Below are positions 1 through 7,730 of a DNA stretch of 46,143 bases, one piece after another. The position numbers and the translations under genes are program-made. Source of the stretch: CAYQQU01 sp964419545 (lineage in GTDB: Bacteria > Bacteroidota > Bacteroidia > Chitinophagales > Saprospiraceae). The stretch is from the NCBI GenBank assembly GCA_964419545.1, contig CAYQQU010000048.1, positions 1 to 46,143 on the forward strand, in the 5' to 3' direction. The notes beneath the pieces were generated by a model. The model worked only from the letters and a program-made list of their open reading frames with translations. It was not told where the DNA came from and made no database searches. The stretch's first letter is position 1. Each line of letters starts with the position of its first letter.

Positions 1-711
1 TGCAAAGCTAATGCTTTGTTTTTATTTGGCGGTTTTATGCGTCTGCCCTTCGCCCGGGGCCCCTTCATTGAACAGGAAGAACGGCGCGACCTTTATATCT
101 ACGGCATCAACTACTGCGCTTTGCGCATTCCCCGCGGCGACAGGCGGTTCACCAACCTGGCGCTGGAACTGTACGAAGCCGGCATCGCCGATCGCAGCCT
201 GTTCGAAGGCAACTACTTGTCGCACTGGACCTACACCAACGTCGTCAAACTCAGCCTCAACCTGCAGCGCTACCAGTGGACGGAGCAGTTCATCGAGCAA
301 TTTCACCAGCAACTGACCCCCGCATTTCGCGAAGACGCCCTGCACTACAACCTGGCCGAACTCTATTATCAGAAAGGCGATCTCGAGCGAGTGCTCGACA
401 ACCTGCGAAAACTCCACTTCTCCGACCTCCACTACCACCTCGGCTCCCGCATCCTGCTCCTGAAAACGTACTATATGCGCGCCGAGCAGGAGGCTTTGGA
501 ATCCCTGCTTTCCTCATTTACGGCTTTCCTGCGGCGCAACAGCAAAGTTTCGGATAATTTTCGCGAAGCCTGCCTCAACTTCTGCACCCTCCTCCAACAA
601 ATCCACCGCGGCTCTCCCCGCGATTTCGCCGAGCTGTCCCGCAAGCTCGACAATACCCAGCCCCTGGTGCAACGGGAGTGGCTTGCCGGGATACTCGCCG
701 GCGAACCCTGA
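1..711 (+). CDS. 3'-terminal part of a TPR-like helical protein, truncated by window edge
   Basis: The reading frame is open from base 1, so the true start lies upstream and only the last 236 residues or so are visible. The only starts inside are a TTG at 16 and an ATG at 37, neither convincing. The protein is rich in Tyr, Leu and Arg and made of amphipathic helices, for example the stretch reading LHYNLAELYYQKGDLERVL, which looks like a tetratricopeptide-type helix pair. There is no signal peptide or membrane segment in the visible part. It is convergent with feoB, 18 bases away. The function is not recognisable; a TPR-type scaffold is an inference from the helical pattern. Confidence 0.6.
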   Translation, partial: CKANALFLFGGFMRLPFARGPFIEQEERRDLYIYGINYCALRIPRGDRRFTNLALELYEAGIADRSLFEGNYLSHWTYTNVVKLSLNLQRYQWTEQFIEQFHQQLTPAFREDALHYNLAELYYQKGDLERVLDNLRKLHFSDLHYHLGSRILLLKTYYMRAEQEALESLLSSFTAFLRRNSKVSDNFREACLNFCTLLQQIHRGSPRDFAELSRKLDNTQPLVQREWLAGILAGEP

Positions 712-729
712 CCCACCGCTGCGCCGGCC

Positions 730-2874
730 TCACCCCTGCAGCAGCTGGTAGACCAGCAGGCTGCTCAGGTAAGCCAGCCCGGTCATAAAAAAGAATTGGA
801 TAGCTGGCCATTTCCAGCTCTTGGTTTCCCTTTTGACGACGGCCAGGGTGCTCATGCACATCATGGCGAAGACGTAAAAGATGAGCAACGACCAGGAGGT
901 CGCCGTATCGTAAACGGGGAGGCCGGTATCGGGGCGGCGCTCGGCGGCCATACGGGAACGCACCGCGTACTCGTCCTGCTCGCTGCCGATGCTGTAGATC
1001 GTAGCCATGGTGCCGACAAATACTTCCCGTGCGGCGAAAGAGGTAACCAGAGCGATGCCGATCTTCCAGTCGAAACCGAGGGGCGCGATCGCCGGCTCGA
1101 TGGCTTTGCCCAGGTGGCCGGCGAAAGAAGCTTCGATCTCTTTGGCGGCGATGAGGTTGCGCGTAGCGGTTTCATCCAGCTGCTGTTCGGCGGCGATGGC
1201 GCGGGCTTCCGATTCGGCCAGGGCCATATCTTCGGTAGGGCCGTAGCTGGCCAGCACCCAAAGGATGACGGAGATGATCATGATGATCCGCCCGGCTTCC
1301 AGCACGAAGGTTTTTACTTTTTCCCAGACGGTAATCAGCACGTTGCGCATCACCGGCGTCCGGTATTCGGGCAATTCGAGCATCAGAAAGCTCATCTCCC
1401 GGCTTTGGAGCACGTATTTGAAAACCAGCGCCGACAAGAGCGCGGCGACGATCCCCAACATATAGAGGCCCATAAAGGCCAGGCCCTGCAGATTGAAGAT
1501 TCCCGCTACGGTAGCCGAGGGTACGGCAAAAGCGATCAGCACCGTATACACCGGAATGCGCGCCGAGCAGCTGATGAGCGGAGTGACCAGGATGGTGACC
1601 AGGCGTTCCTTCCAGTTACCGATGGTGCGCGTACTCATGATGGCCGGAATAGCGCAGGCGCCGCCCGAGATCAGGGCTACGATGCTGCGCCCGTTGAGCC
1701 CGAACAATTGCATGAGGCGGTCGAAAAGGTAGGCCGCCCGGGCCATGTAGCCCACTTCTTCCAGCAGGGAGATGAGGAAAAACAGGATAGCGATCTGCGG
1801 GATAAAGACCAGGATGCCGCCCAGGCCGGCGAGGATGCCGTCGGTAAGCAGGCGGGTGTACCAGCGGTCCGGCAGCTGGTTGTTGAGCCATTCGCCCGTC
1901 ACTCCGAACAAAAACTCGATCATGTCCATCGGGTAGCTCGCCCAGGCGAAGATGGCCTGGAAGACCAGCAACATGAGCACAAAAAAAATGAAAGGCCCGG
2001 CGACGGGGTGGGTAAGCACCCGGTCGATGCGTTCGGTCAGCCCTTCGTCTTCCGGGCGCTTGGCGCGGCGCACGGTGCGCTGCGCGATGGGCGTAAAGCG
2101 GTCGTAACGGTTCATGGTCTCGTCGACCTGCGCGCGAATGCTTTCGAAATCCCGGGTGAGGACCGCCAGTTTTTCCCGCTGTCCTTTATTGAGAAAAGGC
2201 AGCCACTGGTGGTGATGCGCTACCAGGAGCGCCTGGTAGTCGGAGGTGACGCCCACGATTTCGCGCACGCCCCGGGCGATGTGCTGCTCGGCCGCCGAAA
2301 GGCGGTAGAAAGGCTCGGGCGCCTGGAAGTCGGACAGTTTTTCCTGAATGCGGAGCAGTTCCGCCTGCAGCTCGCCCATGCCGGCGCCGGTACGGCCGCT
2401 GATCCTGACCACGGGCGCTTCCAGCTGTACGGAAAGCTGATCTGCGTCGACCATCAGACCTTCCTTTTCCGCCACATCCGACATATTGAGGGCCAGGATC
2501 GCCGGCAGGCCCAGGTCGCGCAATTGCGTAAACAGGAGGAGGTGTTTTTCCAGGCGGACGATATCGGCGATGTAGACGACGGCGTCGGGAAAATTTTCGT
2601 CGTTGGGATTGGAAAAAGTCTGGACGACGATGCGTTCGTCCTGAGAAGTAGGATAAAAACTATAGGTTCCGGGAAAATCGATGAGCGTCGCTTCCAGGCG
2701 ATCGTCGACGCACACCTTTCCCAGCTTTTTATCGACCGTGACGCCGGGAAAATTACCGACTTTCTGGCGCAGGCCGGTCAGTTGATTAAAAACCGAGGAC
2801 TTGCCGCAATTGGGATTACCGATCAAAGCCACGGTGAGCGTAGCCGAGCATTCCTGAAAAGAATAGTCCATCAT
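730..2874 (-). CDS. feoB: Ferrous iron transporter B
   Basis: FeoB is the inner-membrane Fe(II) transporter with a cytosolic GTPase domain. At 714 residues it has normal family length. The G1 motif GNPNCGKS is at residues 19-26, the G3 motif DFPGT follows near 66 and the G4 motif NMSD near 130. A helical linker of about 100 residues comes next, then a polytopic membrane part from about residue 295 containing both Gate regions (GGACAIPAI and LISCSARIPVY) with their conserved cysteines. Its ATG overlaps the TGA of feoA by four bases, so the pair is translationally coupled. A FeoC-like gene is not seen next to it. Transcription probably starts upstream of feoA, at the iron-box candidate at 3123-3140. 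Confidence 0.97.
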   Translation of the reverse strand: MMDYSFQECSATLTVALIGNPNCGKSSVFNQLTGLRQKVGNFPGVTVDKKLGKVCVDDRLEATLIDFPGTYSFYPTSQDERIVVQTFSNPNDENFPDAVVYIADIVRLEKHLLLFTQLRDLGLPAILALNMSDVAEKEGLMVDADQLSVQLEAPVVRISGRTGAGMGELQAELLRIQEKLSDFQAPEPFYRLSAAEQHIARGVREIVGVTSDYQALLVAHHHQWLPFLNKGQREKLAVLTRDFESIRAQVDETMNRYDRFTPIAQRTVRRAKRPEDEGLTERIDRVLTHPVAGPFIFFVLMLLVFQAIFAWASYPMDMIEFLFGVTGEWLNNQLPDRWYTRLLTDGILAGLGGILVFIPQIAILFFLISLLEEVGYMARAAYLFDRLMQLFGLNGRSIVALISGGACAIPAIMSTRTIGNWKERLVTILVTPLISCSARIPVYTVLIAFAVPSATVAGIFNLQGLAFMGLYMLGIVAALLSALVFKYVLQSREMSFLMLELPEYRTPVMRNVLITVWEKVKTFVLEAGRIIMIISVILWVLASYGPTEDMALAESEARAIAAEQQLDETATRNLIAAKEIEASFAGHLGKAIEPAIAPLGFDWKIGIALVTSFAAREVFVGTMATIYSIGSEQDEYAVRSRMAAERRPDTGLPVYDTATSWSLLIFYVFAMMCMSTLAVVKRETKSWKWPAIQFFFMTGLAYLSSLLVYQLLQG

Positions 2875-3110
2875 TTCAACACGATACAGGCAGCTTCCTT
2901 ATCCCGCAGCGCGAGCAGGTGGTTGTCGGCTTTGATGTAAAAACCGCCGCCCAGGGGCGCTTTGCGGATCATTTTCACATGCGTTCCCGGCAGAACGCCC
3001 ATTGCCATCAGCTTACCGGCGACAAAGGGGTCGGTGAAGCGGGCTACCCAGCCTTCGCTGCCTTTCTCCACGGATGAAAGTCGTTTTCCTGCTGTCAGCG
3101 TTGCTACCAC
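2871..3110 (-). CDS. feoA: Ferrous iron transport protein A
   Basis: This is a small SH3-like protein of 79 residues, the usual size, that supports FeoB function in the cytosol. It has the typical FeoA layout: a glycine-containing turn (LMAMGVLPGTHVKMI), then a basic strand (RKAPLGGGFYIKAD) and the C-terminal LALRDKEA segment. The start is GTG at 3110. There is an in-frame stop only four codons upstream and no ATG, so the start is well fixed. It is the first gene of feoAB. An AT-rich near-palindrome lies 13-30 bases before the start and is a good candidate for iron-dependent control. Confidence 0.95.
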   Translation of the reverse strand: MVATLTAGKRLSSVEKGSEGWVARFTDPFVAGKLMAMGVLPGTHVKMIRKAPLGGGFYIKADNHLLALRDKEAACIVLK

Positions 3111-3122
3111 GAATACTGGTTA

Positions 3123-3140
3123 TTTTGATTTAATCTAAAT
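3123..3140 (-). promoter_or_regulatory. Candidate iron box upstream of feoAB
   Basis: On the minus strand this reads ATTTAGATTAAATCAAAA. The core TTTAGATTAAATCAAAA is a near-perfect 17-base inverted repeat (GATT-A-AATC centre with matching flanks). It lies 13 to 30 bases before the feoA start. Two further sites in this window, at 3682-3699 and 35827-35844, share the frame ATTTAGAYT and also precede iron-linked genes. The shape resembles operators of the DtxR/MntR repressor family; which regulator binds here is inference. Confidence 0.5.
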
Positions 3141-3285
3141 ATTTACATATACTTAACGCCAAAATAAGCGGTTCGACGGCGTTGGATCGTAACAATTGTC
3201 ACTTTTTCCCAAAAATTACCTAATGCCGGTGGTTCGACTCCCCAATGTTAGGTATTTATTTGGTTGTCCCTTCCGCGCTCCGCCG

Positions 3286-3633
3286 TCAATTCCAGCAGAA
3301 CCCGGCGTCCGAAGTAGCGCACACCGCAGACGTGCAGCGCCGGCAGGCGTGGCGTTGGCGCTGGTAGGCGGCGACGATCTCGGCAACCTGACGGCTGGCG
3401 TAACTGCGCACCGGCACGCGCCGCAATACGCCGGCGGCGGCGGGATCACGGAATATGAGATACACCATCCAACGGCCGTTGACGCGGCGCACCTCCTCTC
3501 CTACCGGCAGCATACCAGCGGTAGAATACAGGGGAAATTCATCGGGTGCGGCCGGTCGCTCTTCCTCGTAGTGTGCTTCGATAAAGCGTTCCATCAGGCC
3601 ACGGTACTCAAACTCTGCTCTTGATTCTTCCAT
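3286..3633 (-). CDS. Small protein with C-terminal four-cysteine cluster, function unknown
   Basis: This 115-residue protein has no recognised family. The N-terminal half is acidic (MEESRAEFEYRGLMERFIE), the middle is a strand-rich part (RWMVYLIFRDP), then comes a basic helix. The last 19 residues hold Cys97, Cys100, Cys105 and Cys113 in a C-x2-C-x4-C-x7-C arrangement that could hold iron, zinc or an Fe-S cluster. There is no signal peptide or membrane helix. It sits alone between feoAB and dps on the same strand. The only regulatory-looking element upstream is the iron-box candidate at 3682-3699. Its location and that box suggest a role in iron handling, which is inference. Confidence 0.6.
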   Translation of the reverse strand: MEESRAEFEYRGLMERFIEAHYEEERPAAPDEFPLYSTAGMLPVGEEVRRVNGRWMVYLIFRDPAAAGVLRRVPVRSYASRQVAEIVAAYQRQRHACRRCTSAVCATSDAGFCWN

Positions 3634-3681
3634 TTAGCGCAAGTATTTACAATCAGTACACCTCTTGCAGGAAAAAAGTTT

Positions 3682-3699
3682 ATTTAGACTGATTAAAGA
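3682..3699 (+). promoter_or_regulatory. Candidate iron box upstream of the four-cysteine gene
   Basis: The site reads ATTTAGACTGATTAAAGA. It shares TTTATTTAGACTGA (3679-3692) exactly with the site upstream of sufB (35824-35837), and ATTTAGA with the feoA box. It lies 49 to 66 bases before the start of the gene at 3633 and beyond the dps terminator, so the four-cysteine gene is its only likely target. Confidence 0.45.
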
Positions 3700-3707
3700 T
3701 AAACGGA

Positions 3708-3745
3708 AGCAAAAATAAAAAAAAGCGTCCGCTCCCGAACGCTTT
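3708..3745 (-). terminator. Rho-independent terminator of dps
   Basis: The arms AAAGCGT (3722-3728) and ACGCTTT (3739-3745) pair around a 10-base loop. On the minus strand the stem is followed by a run of T residues (the A tract at 3708-3721). It lies 86 bases beyond the dps stop and ends that transcript before the next gene's regulatory site. Confidence 0.8.
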
Positions 3746-3830
3746 CAAAGTAATTTCTTTCGGCTCAATGCGGAGCTGACAAAAGTCACCCCCGGGAATT
3801 GATTTTTGTTAAAGCGCCTTTGCCTGCTTG

Positions 3831-4334
3831 TTATCCGAGGTGGGCCCGGATCATCCAGGCTTGCTTTTCGTGTTCTTCCATCAGACCGATGAGGAAATCG
3901 TTGGTGCCGAGGTCGCCCTTCTCTTCTGCGGCGATCGCGTCGTGGCGCAGGATCTGGATGACCGCTTCGAAGTCGAGCAGCAGGTTTTTCAGCATTTGCT
4001 TGGCGTCGCCGTTGAGGTGATCGGTTTCTTCGAGCCGCGCCAGCGCCTTGAACTCGTCCATGCCGCCGGGGGTAAAAAAGCCCAGGCTGCGCACCCGTTC
4101 AGCGATATCGTCGATAAACTCAGCGATGGTGTCGTACTGTTCTTCGAAGAGCTCGTGGAGCGGTTTGAACTCCATTCCGGTTACATTCCAGTGGTAATTA
4201 CGCAGTTTAATGTAAAGGACGTGTTCGTCGGCCAGCAGTTGGCAGAGCATATCCGCAACGGCCTGACGATTGGCGTTTTCGATCCCGAGGTTGACGGTGG
4301 CCTTATCGGTGGCTAATACCTTTTCACTTTTCAT
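3831..4334 (-). CDS. dps: Dps-family ferritin-like DNA-binding/iron storage protein
   Basis: Dps forms a dodecameric shell that oxidises Fe(II), often with hydrogen peroxide, and stores the iron, protecting DNA. The 167 residues match the family length. The intersubunit ferroxidase residues are all present with the right spacing: His48 (in NYHWNVTG), His60, Asp75 and Glu79, which correspond to His51, His63, Asp78 and Glu82 of E. coli Dps. The N-terminus carries three lysines (MKSEKVLATDK), but whether it binds DNA is not shown. It is a single-gene unit with its own terminator at 3708-3745, upstream of a rhodopsin terminator. No iron box like those of feoA and sufB is seen before it. Confidence 0.95.
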   Translation of the reverse strand: MKSEKVLATDKATVNLGIENANRQAVADMLCQLLADEHVLYIKLRNYHWNVTGMEFKPLHELFEEQYDTIAEFIDDIAERVRSLGFFTPGGMDEFKALARLEETDHLNGDAKQMLKNLLLDFEAVIQILRHDAIAAEEKGDLGTNDFLIGLMEEHEKQAWMIRAHLG

Positions 4335-4413
4335 ATTGTTGAATTGTTTTGCTGGTTAAATAACACCTAATAACGGTTTAAATCCAAGCGAAGTTTAACC
4401 AAATAGGTCGCTA

Positions 4414-4457
4414 ATTAAAAAAAATCCCGGGTTTTGGCAGACGCCAAAGCCCGGGAT
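4414..4457 (-). terminator. Rho-independent terminator of the proteorhodopsin transcript
   Basis: The arms at 4424-4438 and 4443-4457 pair over 15 positions with one G-T pair and a four-base loop (AGAC). On the minus strand the stem is followed by a T tract (the A run at 4417-4424). It lies about 160 bases after the rhodopsin stop and upstream of the dps promoter region. Confidence 0.85.
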
Positions 4458-4503
4458 GGATAATCATTATTCTTCAGTTAAAGGCGAAAGAACAGCTTGT
4501 GTT

Positions 4504-4522
4504 AAACAGCAAAAAGCTGTTT
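4504..4522. repeat. Small hairpin in the rhodopsin 3' untranslated region
   Basis: AAACAGC (4504-4510) and GCTGTTT (4516-4522) pair perfectly around a five-A loop. It lies between the rhodopsin stop and its terminator, so it would be in the 3' end of that mRNA. No T tract follows, so it is more likely an mRNA structure than a second terminator. Confidence 0.4.
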
Positions 4523-4534
4523 ATTTGCCGGATA

Positions 4535-4547
4535 GTTTACTAATGCA
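4535..4547 (-). repeat. Rhodopsin-locus motif, copy 1 (inside an 18-base palindrome)
   Basis: The bases read GTTTACTAATGCA on the plus strand. This copy lies downstream of the rhodopsin stop and overlaps a perfect palindrome at 4538-4555 (TACTAATG, two bases, CATTAGTA). The longer string AGTTTACTAATGCAC (4534-4548) recurs exactly at 5378-5392, so two direct copies flank the rhodopsin gene. Confidence 0.45.
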
Positions 4548-4615
4548 CATTAGTACCTGTGGCCTGCTCCTTACCGAGATGGGTCACAGGCTTTCTTTTT
4601 CCGGCGACATTTGCT

Positions 4616-5395
4616 TTATACACCAGCCTTTGCCTTCGACTCCACGCCGATACCGGCTTCGATCTCAGCCGTTTTGGAGATAGCCAGGGAGTAGATTACC
4701 AGACCGAATCCAATCTTGTTGACGGCGTCACCGATGTTGTAGATGATGTCCATCGACTCCAACGGAATAACTCCGGCCAGCCAGCCCGACCCCGGAATGG
4801 CCATGTAGCCGAGCGGGTAGATCGCCCAACCTACCAGTACGAACCAAGCCAGGGCGTTGAAGGCTTTCTGCAGTACCGGGTCGTTGGAGTTGTTCGACAG
4901 CTTCTTGGCCGTACCCATCCATGCTTCGTAGAGAATACCTACGTAACCCAGCGTGGAGATGAAACCCCATAGCGGAGAAGCGCTGCGGAATACCGTCTCA
5001 CCCAGGTAACCGGCTACCAGCATCCAGACGCTGTAGAAGATCATTCTCCACAGCAGACCTTGCTTCGCACCGAAAGCGCGCAGGATCAGGTAGAACTCCA
5101 CGCACATCAGGGGCACCGTCAGGATCCAGTCGATGTAGCGGAATTCCGTCGGAGAAGCCTGGTTCTCCGCCCAGAAATCACGCATGTAGAAGTAGTGTAC
5201 AGCGGCGATGAAGGTGATCAGGCCCGATACCAGCATCGAGTCTTTCCACTTACCCTGTACGCGCGAGAACTGGAAGAAGAAGAACACAGTAGCTGCAGCC
5301 ATGGCCATCGAACCGATGAAGAAGGTGAAACCTACGTAGTCACCCGACTTCAAGTTCGCCAGCAGCAGCGGTTGAAAGTTTACTAATGCACTCAT
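4616..5395 (-). CDS. Proteorhodopsin, light-driven outward proton pump (DTE type)
   Basis: This is a seven-helix retinal protein of 259 residues in the cytoplasmic membrane. Helix C reads RYIDWILTVPLMCVEFY and supplies the proton acceptor Asp89, Thr93 and proton donor Glu100, the DTE signature of proton-pumping proteorhodopsins. His67 sits 22 residues before Asp89, as His75 does in the reference protein. Lys227 (DAVNKIGFG) is the retinal Schiff-base lysine. Met97 at the spectral tuning position is common in green-absorbing Bacteroidota forms. Gly144 aligns without gaps with bacteriorhodopsin Trp138, the position where a glycine opens a window for carotenoid antennae in xanthorhodopsin. The adjacent blh and crtY genes make its chromophore. 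It has its own terminator at 4414-4457. Confidence 0.97.
   Translation of the reverse strand: MSALVNFQPLLLANLKSGDYVGFTFFIGSMAMAAATVFFFFQFSRVQGKWKDSMLVSGLITFIAAVHYFYMRDFWAENQASPTEFRYIDWILTVPLMCVEFYLILRAFGAKQGLLWRMIFYSVWMLVAGYLGETVFRSASPLWGFISTLGYVGILYEAWMGTAKKLSNNSNDPVLQKAFNALAWFVLVGWAIYPLGYMAIPGSGWLAGVIPLESMDIIYNIGDAVNKIGFGLVIYSLAISKTAEIEAGIGVESKAKAGV
5379..5391 (-). repeat. Rhodopsin-locus motif, copy 2 (over rhodopsin codons 2-6)
   Basis: The bases read GTTTACTAATGCA on the plus strand and overlap the beginning of the rhodopsin reading frame. On the coding strand the same motif, TGCATTAGTARAC, is found just before the crtY start and downstream of rhodopsin. Confidence 0.4.
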
Positions 5396-5450
5396 GATTT
5401 ATAAATTTTGTTACAGAATTGTTAAAACCTTCCGGGGTAACAGTCAAAGC

Positions 5451-5463
5451 GCAACAATGTTGC
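5451..5463. promoter_or_regulatory. Palindrome upstream of the proteorhodopsin gene
   Basis: GCAACAATGTTGC is a perfect 13-base palindrome with one central base, 56-68 bases before the rhodopsin start and downstream of the blh stop. On the minus strand it is followed by CTTTGACTG, a possible -33 element. It is a plausible operator for light- or redox-dependent control. The regulator is unknown. Confidence 0.35.
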
Positions 5464-5508
5464 GGTATGTTCCTTTTTTTTTTAAAATTAAAAAATTTAT
5501 CATCTGAT

Positions 5509-6480
5509 TTATGGGTAAGTATACGAATATTCTTCGCTTTTCCGAACTTGCACCTCTTGTTCGAACTCATCGTACAAACGGTCGATCAGCAGCATGTGCG
5601 GCAAGGTTACAACGGATATAAAGATGAATAACATGCCGATGTTCATCCCTACGCCCAGCTGCCCTTCCAGCCAGACCAGGCCCGCCAGGCCCAGGATGGC
5701 GACCAGGCTGAACGGGAGGGTCTCCACCAGGTAGCGCCGCCAATTGTATACTTTGACGTGCTGGCGAAAAAAACCGATTTGATCGAGCATAGAGCTGAGC
5801 GAATGCCAGAACGCAAAGTAAATCGCAAAACCCAGCAGCAAAGGCGTAACGTAAAAGAGAATACCCAGCGTGAGCAGGTTTATCCACTCATCCCGCAGAT
5901 GGCTGGTGTTGATTCGATAGTGAAACGCCAGGTAAACTGTCCACCAGAGGTTGGTAAGCAGAAGCATTCCGAGAATCGCCAACCGCCAGCCGCTATCCAG
6001 CATAGGCGGCGCCTGCCCGGTGATGCGCCCGACGATGACGGCGGCTTCTTCGTAATGGAATAACAGAGGAGCGAAGACGATCAGCGTCCCCCAGATCACA
6101 TAGGTAAATAAAGCTTCCCAACGGTTGCCGAAGCTGGCGTAGTTCCAGTTGGACTGGCCGAAATGATAAATGGAAAGCAAGAGAAAAGCCGCCAGGGCCA
6201 GCCAGGGAGCCAGCCACCACAACAAGCTGTAGCCCGTCATCAACAGCAGATAATTGAGATAAAAACGCGGCAGGCGCCGGCCTCCGAGAAACGACTGATC
6301 GAGATGACGGAAGATCAGGTGATCGGTGGCGCCGTGGGGAATACCGACCAGAACGATCAGCGCCAGAGCGGCGGGCAGCGTCATCTGCCCCAGCCATCCG
6401 GGAGCCGCTACAGCCAGTACGATCGCCGCCAGAGCGATGATTTGAATAAAGCGATACAGTAAAGGGTAACGTGCTGTCAT
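5509..6480 (-). CDS. blh: Beta-carotene 15,15'-dioxygenase, Brp/Blh family
   Basis: Blh cleaves beta-carotene with oxygen into two molecules of retinal, the chromophore of the adjacent rhodopsin. It is an integral membrane iron enzyme. The 323 residues show about eight hydrophobic helices and the family histidine motifs: GIPHGATDHLIF with His49 and His54, SIYHFGQSNW in the middle, FWHSLSSMLDQIGF, and LPHMLLIDRLYD near the end. It starts 14 bases after the crtY stop on the same strand, so crtY and blh form an operon. The final 20 residues (EQEVQVRKSEEYSYTYP) are a polar tail. Rhodopsin follows about 110 bases downstream and may be partly cotranscribed, because no terminator separates them. Confidence 0.95.
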   Translation of the reverse strand: MTARYPLLYRFIQIIALAAIVLAVAAPGWLGQMTLPAALALIVLVGIPHGATDHLIFRHLDQSFLGGRRLPRFYLNYLLLMTGYSLLWWLAPWLALAAFLLLSIYHFGQSNWNYASFGNRWEALFTYVIWGTLIVFAPLLFHYEEAAVIVGRITGQAPPMLDSGWRLAILGMLLLTNLWWTVYLAFHYRINTSHLRDEWINLLTLGILFYVTPLLLGFAIYFAFWHSLSSMLDQIGFFRQHVKVYNWRRYLVETLPFSLVAILGLAGLVWLEGQLGVGMNIGMLFIFISVVTLPHMLLIDRLYDEFEQEVQVRKSEEYSYTYP

Positions 6481-6494
6481 GTCTGGTAATTCTT

Positions 6495-7697
6495 TTATCG
6501 CTCTCCTTCTTCGGTATAGGGAAGCACCGGTTGTTGCCGGGGCGTCAGTTTCGGAAAAATTTTAGTATTAAACACCGCCCACAGAAATGGTTTAACCGGA
6601 AGGCGGGAAAATATCGCTGCTTCCTGCAATAAGTGCGAGCGCTCGTCCAGGAAGGTCAGAATCCGGCGCATGGGGTTATTGCGGAACAAAGCACTGAATA
6701 TGGACGCCGCCAGATGCCCTTCGCGCTCCAGGATGTGCAACAGCAAAGTGTCGTAAAACCGGAAACGCGCCGGATAAGGGCGGGTCGCATCGGGTCTTTC
6801 GCCTTTTGCCAGCTGCGCCACCACCGTCTGCGCCTGCCGCTGGATATTGAGAAAAGCATAGCCGGTGGTGGGCTTGACTGCGCCGCCGACCGTTCCCAGA
6901 TTGAGGATGCGTTCGGTACGGCGGGTCGGAAAGGGAGCATCAGTCATCGGGATGACGCCGTATTCCCGCTCCAGGACCTCATAATGCGTAAGGTTCAGCT
7001 TTTCCTGGATATAGTGGTCGAGCGCCTGCTCGTAAGCTTCTTTTTGCAGCAAGGACTTGGAAAAGAGGGTGTATTCGATCAGCGCTTCCCGGCGGGAAAA
7101 GGGCAGGACGTAAAAGAAACGGGCGGCGCCGTGCTGGGGTGTCCGGAAGTCCATCAACATGGCTTCCTCCGGATCAAAAACGTCCTTGTCGGCGCGGATC
7201 ACCCGGCCGGAAAAATGCTGGAGAAGGTGATGAAAATCGGGAGATGGGGCCGCCGGCCGGTGCAGGCAAGTATTGAATACGTATTTCCCGTAGTAACGCT
7301 GGCCGTCTACCAGCGCGTAAGGACCGTCGGCGTCCTCGCTCAGGTTGGTGATGACGCCTTGCAGCCGTTCGATGTTGGGAAAACGGGCCAATTGCTGGTC
7401 GACGTGCCGGTAAAAATCGATCCCGCGAATCATCTGGTAGTCAACGGGCCCCAGTTGCTGCCGGACGGCGCCCCGGCGATCCGCAAAGGCAAGCCGGTTC
7501 CAGCGATGAAAAACGATAGCATCGAAAGCAGTCGGCTCATTCGACCAGAAGCACCAGGTGCGGTCGTTTTGCGTCTTCGCCGTTTTCTCAACGAGCAGGA
7601 CGGAGCAACCGCGCAGGGAACTTTGGGTGAGGTAATAGGCCAGACTCCTGCCGGCGCAACCTCCACCGGCGATGATGTAGTCGTAGCGGGTCTTCAC
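6495..7697 (-). CDS. crtY: Lycopene beta-cyclase
   Basis: CrtY closes both ends of lycopene to give beta-carotene, the substrate of the blh enzyme. The 400 residues begin with a dinucleotide-binding fold (YDYIIAGGGCAGRSLAYYL, glycines 11-16), followed by the family segment DRTWCFW and the later stretch LNLGTVGGAVKPTTGYAF. No membrane helix is evident; the enzyme usually acts at the membrane surface. The start is GTG at 7697; no in-frame ATG exists nearby upstream and the nucleotide-binding strand begins at residue 5, so the start is well supported. The earlier carotenoid genes (crtE, crtB, crtI) are not in the window. Its leader carries an inverted repeat at 7731-7752 and a copy of the rhodopsin-locus motif. 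Confidence 0.95.
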   Translation of the reverse strand: MKTRYDYIIAGGGCAGRSLAYYLTQSSLRGCSVLLVEKTAKTQNDRTWCFWSNEPTAFDAIVFHRWNRLAFADRRGAVRQQLGPVDYQMIRGIDFYRHVDQQLARFPNIERLQGVITNLSEDADGPYALVDGQRYYGKYVFNTCLHRPAAPSPDFHHLLQHFSGRVIRADKDVFDPEEAMLMDFRTPQHGAARFFYVLPFSRREALIEYTLFSKSLLQKEAYEQALDHYIQEKLNLTHYEVLEREYGVIPMTDAPFPTRRTERILNLGTVGGAVKPTTGYAFLNIQRQAQTVVAQLAKGERPDATRPYPARFRFYDTLLLHILEREGHLAASIFSALFRNNPMRRILTFLDERSHLLQEAAIFSRLPVKPFLWAVFNTKIFPKLTPRQQPVLPYTEEGER

Positions 7698-7700
7698 GGT

Positions 7701-7713
7701 GTCTACTAATGCA
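7701..7713 (-). repeat. Rhodopsin-locus motif, copy 3 (crtY translation start region)
   Basis: The bases read GTCTACTAATGCA on the plus strand, one base different from the two copies around the rhodopsin gene. It ends 4 bases before the crtY GTG start, where a ribosome would bind, so anything that recognises it could affect crtY translation. Confidence 0.4.
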
Positions 7714-7730
7714 GTTTGATTACTTATTAC

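Noticed and set aside
796..2940. Long plus-strand open frame of 714 codons opposite feoB
   Set aside because: It is antisense to a clear FeoB with all motifs. The translation is His- and Asp-rich without family features, as expected for the opposite strand of GC-rich coding DNA.
3228..3252. tRNA-like GGTTCGACTCC
   Set aside because: It resembles a T-loop, but the flanking five bases do not form a full stem, and no acceptor stem, anticodon arm or CCA end can be placed around it.
5464..5508. Terminator between blh and rhodopsin
   Set aside because: On the transcribed minus strand the tract is A-rich and no stem precedes a T run.
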